Part shown: positions 8,241 to 14,025 of the stretch, piece after piece
Layout: each line of letters starts with the position of its first letter
Position numbering within the stretch: position 1 is the first letter of the stretch
DNA from: JANWYT01 sp046719465
GTDB taxonomy: Bacteria > Chloroflexota > Anaerolineae > Aggregatilineales > Phototrophicaceae
Direction: 5' to 3'
Assembly (NCBI GenBank): GCA_046719465.1
Contig: JBDNCV010000022.1
Span: 1 to 34,761, forward strand
Length of the DNA stretch: 34,761 bases
Translations under genes and position numbers: made by a program
The notes under the pieces: generated by a model
What the model was told of the DNA's origin: nothing
The model's database searches: none
What the model saw: only the letters and a program-made list of their open reading frames with translations

Positions 8241-8875
8241 GCATTGACATTGTGATGATGACGCTGGGGATGGTGCAGACGAATGCTTACTTGGTGGCGG
8301 ACACGTCCACTGGGAATGCGCTGTTGATTGATCCGGTGGACGATGCCAACGCCATCCTTGACATTGCGGCAGATCGTGGCTGGCAGATTTGTCTCATCTT
8401 GGCGACGCACGCTCACTTTGACCACGTGCTGGCGGCCAAAGCCATCAAGGATGCAACCGGCGCGCCTTTCATCGCGCATCGTGACAGCGTGCCGTGGTTG
8501 GAACGCCTGCCCGAGCAGGGTATGCGGTTTGGGTTGGGGCGATTCCCAGAAGCGCCACCGGTGGATCGCCTCATCGGGGATGAACCGGAGATGATCGCGC
8601 TGGATGCGATTCAGCTCAAGACGCTCTACACGCCCGGCCATGCCGATGGACATCTTGCGTTCTACATGCCGGATCACGCTGTGGTCTTCAGCGGAGATAC
8701 CCTGTTTCAAGGCAGCATCGGGCGGACAGATCTGCCGGGTGGCAGCTACGAGCGGCTGATTCACTCGATTGAGACCCAACTGCTGACACTGCCAGATGAG
8801 ACGCGCGTCTTGAGCGGCCATGGGCAGCCCACGACGATTGGCGCTGAGCGCCGCACGAATCCCTTTCTCGCATGA
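8237..8875 (+). CDS. Metallo-beta-lactamase-fold hydrolase (glyoxalase II-like)
   Basis: 212-residue cytosolic protein of the MBL superfamily. The metal signature THAHFDH gives His58, His60, Asp62 and His63. Further ligands are in TPGHADGH, in FSGDTLF (bridging Asp) and in LSGHGQPT. TDLPGGSYERLIHSI after the Asp is typical of the small glyoxalase II-like group that hydrolyses thioesters or related substrates. The exact substrate cannot be read from sequence, and the C-terminal helical domain of true hydroxyacylglutathione hydrolases is absent. It overlaps murJ upstream and the metalloenzyme gene downstream through ATGA, so it is expected to be co-expressed with both. Confidence 0.88.
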   Translation: MSIDIVMMTLGMVQTNAYLVADTSTGNALLIDPVDDANAILDIAADRGWQICLILATHAHFDHVLAAKAIKDATGAPFIAHRDSVPWLERLPEQGMRFGLGRFPEAPPVDRLIGDEPEMIALDAIQLKTLYTPGHADGHLAFYMPDHAVVFSGDTLFQGSIGRTDLPGGSYERLIHSIETQLLTLPDETRVLSGHGQPTTIGAERRTNPFLA

Positions 8876-9792
8876 AGCGTATCCTGTTTTTATTTATCGA
8901 TGGTGTTGGGCTGGGGCAAGATGATCCAGCAATCAACCCGTTCAGTGTGGCGGAGCTGCCGACGCTGCGGCGCTTCACAGGGGGCGCGAGCTGGTTTGAC
9001 ACCACGCCGGCCGTCATCACGGATGAGAGCGCATTTGTGCCGACTGATCCGCGATTGGGGGTTCCCGGACGGCCTCAGAGCGGGTCATCACAAGCTGTCA
9101 TCTTGACGGGCGAGAACGTGCCACAGCGGATCGGGGAGCACTATGGCCCCAAGCCCAATGAGCCGATCCGCCAGCTTTTGTCGAAGGACAATTTGTTTAT
9201 GCGGGTGCGTCAGGCTGGGCTGCGTGCGGCGCTTTTGGACGCCTATCCAGACCGGCTGCTGCAGAGCATCAGCCGCGGCAAGACGCTGCCGAGCAGCATC
9301 CAATTTGCGGCCATTGCCAGCGGGCAGCGTCTGTTTACGGCAGATGATTTGCGCGCCGGACGTGCGCTTACTGCTGAGTGGACAGGGGAGGAATGGCGCT
9401 CCCATCTCAAATACAGCGATACGCCGATTTACACGCCATTTGAAGCTGGTCAGCGTTTGGTGGCCATGTCGCGTGAGTACGAGTTTGCCTTTCACAGCCA
9501 TTGGATCACGGATTACATTGGGCATCGTGGGACGGTGGAAGAGGGCGCAGCCATGCTCATGCGACTCGATGGGGTGATTGCTGGGATCTGCGCCGCGTGG
9601 GAGCCGGACGAGGGCCTCGTCATTCTGACCAGCGATCATGGCAACATGGAGCATATTGGGGATCGCCGCCACACTGAAAACAATGTGCCCACTTTGATCC
9701 TCGGGCGTGATGCAGCGCAGTTTGCCGATGGACTACGCACGCTGATGGACTTTGCCTCGCGCATCGAAGCATATCTTGGCATCAATAAATAA
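8872..9792 (+). CDS. Phosphoglyceromutase/alkaline phosphatase superfamily metalloenzyme (small form)
   Basis: 306 residues. The N-terminus ILFLFIDGVGLG supplies the first metal aspartate (Asp10). The C-terminal LTSDHGNMEH gives Asp255 and His256, and the following RRHTENNVPTLILG gives His267. Together these form the two-metal site of the alkaline phosphatase/iPGM superfamily. A Ser/Thr-rich stretch GSSQAVILTGEN around residue 70 is the likely place of the nucleophile. It is far shorter than cofactor-independent phosphoglycerate mutase (~510) and shorter than phosphopentomutase, so a general phosphohydrolase or mutase activity is the safest call. It is the last gene of the C39-MurJ operon, followed directly by a terminator hairpin. 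Confidence 0.8.
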   Translation: MKRILFLFIDGVGLGQDDPAINPFSVAELPTLRRFTGGASWFDTTPAVITDESAFVPTDPRLGVPGRPQSGSSQAVILTGENVPQRIGEHYGPKPNEPIRQLLSKDNLFMRVRQAGLRAALLDAYPDRLLQSISRGKTLPSSIQFAAIASGQRLFTADDLRAGRALTAEWTGEEWRSHLKYSDTPIYTPFEAGQRLVAMSREYEFAFHSHWITDYIGHRGTVEEGAAMLMRLDGVIAGICAAWEPDEGLVILTSDHGNMEHIGDRRHTENNVPTLILGRDAAQFADGLRTLMDFASRIEAYLGINK

Positions 9793-9811
9793 CCCCGCGC
9801 ATGGCGGGGTT
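9791..9811. terminator. Bidirectional intrinsic terminator
   Basis: Stem AACCCCGC (9791-9798) pairs with GCGGGGTT (9804-9811) around a five-base loop. On the plus strand it is followed by TTTGTCTGTT. On the minus strand it is followed by TTATTTATT, so it can stop both the operon ending at 9792 and the parvulin gene ending at 9831. The first bases belong to the metalloenzyme stop codon. Confidence 0.75.
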
Positions 9812-9830
9812 TGTCTGTTGGCAATAGGGG

Positions 9831-11195
9831 CTACTCAAGCGGTGGCACGAAGTCGACCCAGTTGCTGGCGATTGAGATGTTGGGCTGGTTGTCGCGGCGA
9901 AGCGCTTGCAGCCATTGAGTGAACAGCGCTTGCTTGACGCGATCCATATCTGCTTCTGCCACGACGCGCTCCTCGCGCCCCATGACTTGGATCACGTGGA
10001 AACCGAATTCGGTCTGCACTGGCTCGCTAATTGCGCCGATCTCGAGCGTGAGCGCGGCATCGCGGAAGGCGTCGACATAGTTGAGCGCAGGCGCCCAATC
10101 GTAGACCCCACCGTTTTGAGCAGAGCCAGAATCTGTTGAGACAGCAGCGGCAAGGGCCGAGAAGGGTTCCCCGTTGTTGAGGGCAGCGATCACGTCAAGC
10201 GCTTGTTCACGTGTGGCGACGAGGATATGACGCAGCCGGACGTAGGTCGTGCGCTTCTCCTCACCAAGCAGGTATTCCGCAATCGCATCTTGCAGCGCTT
10301 GCCGACGGAAGGACTGGTCGATCACCTCCTGTCCGATACCGCTGGCCTGCCGGATGCTGAGGTTGTAGTTGCGGACGTTTTCTTCGAACTGGCGCTGTTG
10401 ATCTTCAATCGAGAGCGTCGGCATCGGCGTAATCGTGGGCAGCTCGAAGGTGGGGCTGACTTCCACAGTGGCTTCAGGGGTCGCTTCAGGATCGGGGGTG
10501 GGCGTCATCGTCGGCGTTGGGGTGGGTGTGAACGTTGGCGACGGCGTAGGCGAGACGAACGGCGTGGGGGTCACGGTTGGTTCAGTCGTGGCAGTCGGTT
10601 CCATGCCGGTCATGGCGACGCGCGTCGGGTCAAACCCAAAGAACTGATTGATCTGGTTTTGAATGTCGTCCTGAGTGACCGTCACGCCGAGGCGGCGCGC
10701 CTCCTGCTCAGCCAGCAAGTCACCGATCATGTCGTCGAGCACGCGGCGCCCAAGCTGATCCGGGAAGTTCAGCTCATTGAGCAGGGTGCGGTATGGTTCA
10801 TTCTGGCTGAAGTACTGATTAGGATCGATGCCAAATGCTTGAAGCTGGGCCGCGTCGTTGTTCAGGCGATTGGCGATGGTGACCTGCTCAAAGCGCAGGC
10901 GATCACGGAACTGCTGCACCGTGATGGCCTCACCACCCACCGAGGCGATGGCTTGGTTGGGGATGATCACCTGCTCGTTGAACAACGAGATGCCAAACAG
11001 CAAGGCAAGAACCGCGGCGAGGACACCCAGCGTGCGAGTGATCAACCGGACGAAGCCTTCTTCACGTTCGGCACGGTTTTTAGGATTGCCTAGAAGCTGC
11101 TCCCAGATCTTTTCGACACGGGAGAGTTGGCGCTCTGGCTGCTGGCTGACTGATTTACCCTTGTCCGGCAGGCCAGTCGTCGAACGTTTGCTCAT
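9831..11195 (-). CDS. Membrane-anchored parvulin-type peptidyl-prolyl isomerase (SurA/PrsA-like)
   Basis: 454 residues from the ATG at 11195, which has GAGGAG at 11205-11210; an in-frame start 11 codons earlier lacks this support. Order: basic cytoplasmic N-terminus, one membrane segment (~55-75), SurA-like N-terminal chaperone helices (~85-195), a Thr/Pro-rich insert (~200-250), more chaperone helices, then a PPIC domain. The PPIC domain runs from VRLRHILVATREQA through STDSGSAQNGGVYDW to EFGFHVIQVM. Extracytoplasmic folding of secreted or lipid-anchored proteins is the expected role. It lies 74 bases after rpsR, with a hairpin between, so expression may partly follow the ribosomal operon. 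The linker splits the chaperone domain, which is unusual compared with PrsA. Confidence 0.88.
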   Translation of the reverse strand: MSKRSTTGLPDKGKSVSQQPERQLSRVEKIWEQLLGNPKNRAEREEGFVRLITRTLGVLAAVLALLFGISLFNEQVIIPNQAIASVGGEAITVQQFRDRLRFEQVTIANRLNNDAAQLQAFGIDPNQYFSQNEPYRTLLNELNFPDQLGRRVLDDMIGDLLAEQEARRLGVTVTQDDIQNQINQFFGFDPTRVAMTGMEPTATTEPTVTPTPFVSPTPSPTFTPTPTPTMTPTPDPEATPEATVEVSPTFELPTITPMPTLSIEDQQRQFEENVRNYNLSIRQASGIGQEVIDQSFRRQALQDAIAEYLLGEEKRTTYVRLRHILVATREQALDVIAALNNGEPFSALAAAVSTDSGSAQNGGVYDWAPALNYVDAFRDAALTLEIGAISEPVQTEFGFHVIQVMGREERVVAEADMDRVKQALFTQWLQALRRDNQPNISIASNWVDFVPPLE

Positions 11196-11228
11196 AACGG
11201 AAAACTCCTCACGGGTGCGTGCAATCAA

Positions 11229-11258
11229 GGCGCAGAGGGGAAGCCTCTCCTCTGCGCC
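11229..11258 (-). promoter_or_regulatory. Intercistronic hairpin between rpsR and the parvulin gene
   Basis: A perfect 10-bp inverted repeat, GGCGCAGAGG (11229-11238) with CCTCTGCGCC (11249-11258), with a 10-base loop. It lies 11 bases after the rpsR stop and is followed on the minus strand by TTGATTGC, a weak U-tract. It could be a leaky terminator/attenuator or an RNA-processing/stability hairpin lowering foldase expression relative to the ribosomal genes. Confidence 0.6.
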
Positions 11259-11269
11259 ACGGCTTGGAT

Positions 11270-11581
11270 TTAGTCGTTGTTATCGACGAAGGGCAGCAGC
11301 GCCAAGTGCCGAGCGCGCTTGACCTCACGCGCGAGTTCACGCTGGCAGCGAGCGCAGCAGCCAGTTTGGCGGCGCGGCTTGATCTTGCCTGTTTCACCGA
11401 TAAAGCGCTTGAGCGTTTCAACGTCCTTGTAGTCAAAGCATTTGCCTTCAGGGCAGTACTCGGCGCGCCCGCGCGAGCTGCGCTCACGACGGCTGCTACC
11501 GTTGCGTGCACTGCTCATGCCACCACGGCCTTCACTGCGGCGGGGGCCGCGGCGACGATCATCATCATCCATGTCAACCAT
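11270..11581 (-). CDS. rpsR: Ribosomal protein bS18, zinc-ribbon (C+) form
   Basis: 103 residues. The basic core KPRRQTGCCARCQRELAREV followed by KRARHLALLPFVD is the S18 signature. Unlike E. coli S18 it keeps paired cysteines, YCPEGKC and GCCARC, consistent with the zinc-binding C+ variant known for several ribosomal proteins. The N-terminal ~35 residues are a disordered Asp/Arg/Ser/Gly-rich extension. The ATG at 11581 has GAGGAGA six bases upstream; an in-frame GTG five codons earlier would overlap that Shine-Dalgarno and is rejected. It is third in the rpsF-ssb-rpsR order conserved in many bacteria. Confidence 0.95.
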   Translation of the reverse strand: MVDMDDDDRRRGPRRSEGRGGMSSARNGSSRRERSSRGRAEYCPEGKCFDYKDVETLKRFIGETGKIKPRRQTGCCARCQRELAREVKRARHLALLPFVDNND

Positions 11582-11615
11582 TTTGGTTCTCCTCACTTGT
11601 TATGCGCGTTCGCGC

Positions 11616-11999
11616 CTAGAATGCGTATCCGTCGTTGTCGTCACTGGTGTAGTGCTGGTCAAGCGTGCGATCACCCAGCAGGATCATCTCATTGGCGACG
11701 AGTTCTGTGCGAAAGTGCTTCTTGCCACTGTCGTCCTCCCAACTGCGGGTTTGCAGTCGGCCTTCGATGTAGACTTGATGCCCTTTCGCAAGGTGTGTCT
11801 TACAAATTTCGGCCAGTGTGCCCCATGCGACGACGTTGAACCACTCGGTCTCTTCGTGACGCTCACCCTCGGATGATGTCCACGTGCGACCTACCGCGAC
11901 GCTGAAACTGGTCACTGGGCGGCCGCTGGGCGTGTAGCGCATTTCAGGATCGCGCCCAACATGACCGATAATAATGACCTTGTTCAGCCCGCGTGGCAT
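11616..11999 (-). CDS. ssb: Single-stranded DNA-binding protein
   Basis: 127 residues. The OB-fold spans almost the whole protein: NKVIIIGHVGRDPEMRYTPS, then SFSVAVGR, the TEWFNVVAWGTLAEIC block and GHQVYIEGRLQTRSWEDDSG. It binds single-stranded DNA as a tetramer during replication and repair. The C-terminal tail is very short but ends DDNDGYAF, which resembles the acidic DDDIPF tip that recruits partner proteins. It lies between rpsF and rpsR. AGGA is upstream of the ATG. Confidence 0.95.
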   Translation of the reverse strand: MPRGLNKVIIIGHVGRDPEMRYTPSGRPVTSFSVAVGRTWTSSEGERHEETEWFNVVAWGTLAEICKTHLAKGHQVYIEGRLQTRSWEDDSGKKHFRTELVANEMILLGDRTLDQHYTSDDNDGYAF

Positions 12000-12027
12000 A
12001 TCGTCGTCCTAGATCTGGGCGCTGCGC

Positions 12028-12447
12028 CTATTCGGCGGGGCTGGCTTCTTCAGGCTCGGCCGCAGGCTCATCTTCGGCTACTGGCTCAACAGCGACGGCT
12101 GCCTCAGCGGGGGCGGCCAACGGCACTTCACCATCCTCATCAAGGCGGACGAGCAAGTGACGAAGCACGGTCTGAGCCAACTTGAGGTTCAGCTCCAGCT
12201 CACCGATATGAGTTGGCTCGATGTCGGCGTGGTAGATCACGTAGAGGCCGTCGCGCTGCTTGTCGATCTCGTAGGCCAGCTTACGGCGACCGAGGGTTGT
12301 ACGATCAATGCGGGTGACGGTCCCTTGCGGCGTGCCGGTGTTATCCGGCTGCTCGATCCAAGCGCGCACCTGCTCAATCGCGTTTTGCGTTTCTTCGTCA
12401 TTCGCCAGAATGCGAATGACCACAGTCAATTCATATGGTCGTTTCAT
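12028..12447 (-). CDS. rpsF: Ribosomal protein bS6
   Basis: 139 residues. MKRPYELTVVIRILANDEET begins the S6 fold, followed by a conserved centre (GRRKLAYEIDKQRDGLYVIY) and NLKLAQTVLRHLLVRLDE. The last ~35 residues form an acidic Ala/Glu/Pro tail, as in many S6 proteins. Start at 12447, because the S6 family begins there; an upstream in-frame extension lies in the leader. The best Shine-Dalgarno (AGGAG, 12463-12467) is unusually far, about 15 bases from the ATG, and lies within a possible leader hairpin. It is first gene of the rpsF-ssb-rpsR operon, driven by the promoter at 12545-12573. Confidence 0.95.
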   Translation of the reverse strand: MKRPYELTVVIRILANDEETQNAIEQVRAWIEQPDNTGTPQGTVTRIDRTTLGRRKLAYEIDKQRDGLYVIYHADIEPTHIGELELNLKLAQTVLRHLLVRLDEDGEVPLAAPAEAAVAVEPVAEDEPAAEPEEASPAE

Positions 12448-12460
12448 GGGGTATTCTCTT

Positions 12461-12484
12461 GGCTCCTTTCCCCGGATAACAGCC
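12461..12484 (-). promoter_or_regulatory. Possible S6:S18 (CCG-box type) leader element of rpsF
   Basis: In the predicted leader the minus strand contains GGCT (12484-12481) and AGCC (12464-12461), able to close a small stem. Between them lies ATCCGGGGAAAGG, which includes a CCG and the AGGAG ribosome site. Many bacteria regulate rpsF through a leader carrying a CCG box that mimics the S6:S18 site on 16S rRNA. The resemblance is by eye only. Confidence 0.3.
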
Positions 12485-12544
12485 TCATCTCGACCATGGC
12501 GATCTGATGAAGCGGAAAGCGGCTGCATAGGCGCAGACTGCGAC

Positions 12545-12573
12545 AGTATAGAGGACGGCGTGCGCTATCGCAA
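12545..12573 (-). promoter_or_regulatory. Promoter of the rpsF-ssb-rpsR operon
   Basis: Minus strand TTGCGA (12573-12568), a 17-base spacer, then TATACT (12550-12545). The -35 overlaps the stop-codon end of the Wzy/WaaL-like gene. A leader of about 90 bases precedes the rpsF start. Confidence 0.6.
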
Positions 12574-14025
12574 TCCTGAAGTCTTGGCGTGTTGATGCCC
12601 GATCCGCGCGACGGCGATACATAAGGCAGCAATCACCCAGAAGAATGTGATCGACGATTGGAAGTCAAGCCGGAAGTAGTAAAGATCGGCGACGGCGTTG
12701 ATCAGAGCCGTGGCGAGCGCCAAGAACAAGCCGAGGTGCAGTGGCTCCAAAATGGGGTCAAGACGGCTGGTGCGCCATGCGCTTAGGCCGTAAATGCACA
12801 CGCCTGCCATGGCAATCAGGAAGAACGCCACGCCCACCAAGCCGATCTGGTTGGCCATGATGAGATACATATTGGCGACGTCAGTGTATACATTGCGATA
12901 GGGTGTGCCAGTGAAGCCGATGCCTGCAATCGGGAAGCGGCTGATGAGTTCAAGCGCGTCTGTCCACTCACCGATGCGCATCTGAGTCGCCAAATCAGCG
13001 CCTTGAAAGGCTTGAATGATGCGGTCGATGAAGTTCTGCGTCTGGGGCAGCAGCAGGAAGCCACTGGCTGCGATCAGCAGTATGGGGATGTACTGGCGAT
13101 GGCGAATCAGGATGAGCACGCCGAGGCTGAAGGCAAACGCGAGGAACGACGCGCGTGAGTTAGACAAATACAATGCCACCACACACAACCCGCACAATAA
13201 GCCTGCCAGCCAGCGCGGGCGCAGCACCTTTGAATCGGCGAGGACGTGCGGGAGGAGGAGCGCCGCGCCGACGGCCATGAATCCACCGAGCGCGTTCGGA
13301 TCGACCCACGTTCCGATGGCGCGCTCACCGAGGGCGGGGTTGCTCTCGATGTAGCGCACGACGCCACCATCAGGGTAGCCAAAGCGCGCCAGACGCACGA
13401 GGATGTTCTCGGTGAGCGTATCCGGCAGAAGATAGAGGACGATTGCGATGAGCGCTTGCACGCCTGAACCGATCATGATGACTTGCACGATGCGGGTGAG
13501 GCTGCGCGTGTCTCGCAGCAAGTCAACGAGGATGAAGGTCATGCTCATCGCCAACAATGCTGCTGCGAGCCGCCGCACGATGGTTGCGGTGGGTGCGCCG
13601 TACTGCATACCCAACGCAAAGGCGAAGATGAACCACATAATGTACAGCGTGATGAGGGCGTGTACTGGCGTCAGCGTGAAGCCAGTGTGCTCGCGGGTCA
13701 TGCGGCGGATCACATAGACCAGCACGAACGCGCCGAGTGCAACATCTAGAAAACTGGGCGTGATGCCGATTCGCACCGGGAGCGTGCCAAACGGCAGCAG
13801 CATCAACGAGAACAGCGCAACAATCAAGGCCATTGTGACGCTGCTGAGCGCGATGAACCCTACCGTGAGGCCCCCCAACAGCGCCAGCGCGACAACCGGC
13901 CCCAACGCTGCCATCCCGAGCGCGATCAAGCCTGCGCACAACCCGATCATCAGCCCAGTCAATATGGACTGAACAACGGGCGAACGGCTCGAGAACCACA
14001 GTTGTAAACTGAGGGACGTATTCAT
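12565..14025 (-). CDS. O-antigen ligase/polymerase family (Wzy/WaaL-like) membrane protein
   Basis: 486 residues with about 12 membrane segments. The signature region of the Wzy_C/O-antigen ligase family is visible. It comprises GERAIGTWVDPNALGGFMAV, an LSNSRASFLAFAFSLGVL motif and the periplasmic-loop element MRIGEWTDALELISRFPIAG followed by IGFTGTPY. Such proteins polymerise or transfer undecaprenyl-linked glycans at the outer face of the membrane. Whether this one is a polymerase or ligase cannot be told. It starts in an ATGA overlap with the YfhO-like gene, and the GT2 gene lies one step further upstream, so all three are probably one polysaccharide or glycosylation transcript. Confidence 0.82.
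   Translation of the reverse strand: MNTSLSLQLWFSSRSPVVQSILTGLMIGLCAGLIALGMAALGPVVALALLGGLTVGFIALSSVTMALIVALFSLMLLPFGTLPVRIGITPSFLDVALGAFVLVYVIRRMTREHTGFTLTPVHALITLYIMWFIFAFALGMQYGAPTATIVRRLAAALLAMSMTFILVDLLRDTRSLTRIVQVIMIGSGVQALIAIVLYLLPDTLTENILVRLARFGYPDGGVVRYIESNPALGERAIGTWVDPNALGGFMAVGAALLLPHVLADSKVLRPRWLAGLLCGLCVVALYLSNSRASFLAFAFSLGVLILIRHRQYIPILLIAASGFLLLPQTQNFIDRIIQAFQGADLATQMRIGEWTDALELISRFPIAGIGFTGTPYRNVYTDVANMYLIMANQIGLVGVAFFLIAMAGVCIYGLSAWRTSRLDPILEPLHLGLFLALATALINAVADLYYFRLDFQSSITFFWVIAALCIAVARIGHQHAKTSGLR

Noticed and set aside
10435..10600. Repeated GGCGTGGGGGT-like DNA as a tandem repeat or CRISPR-like array
   Set aside because: It encodes the Thr/Pro linker in frame; unit lengths are irregular and there are no spacers.
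10203..11093. 296-codon plus-strand open frame rich in Gly/Arg/His
   Set aside because: It lies antisense to the parvulin gene, and its low-complexity part is the complement of the Thr/Pro linker; no motif or ribosome site.
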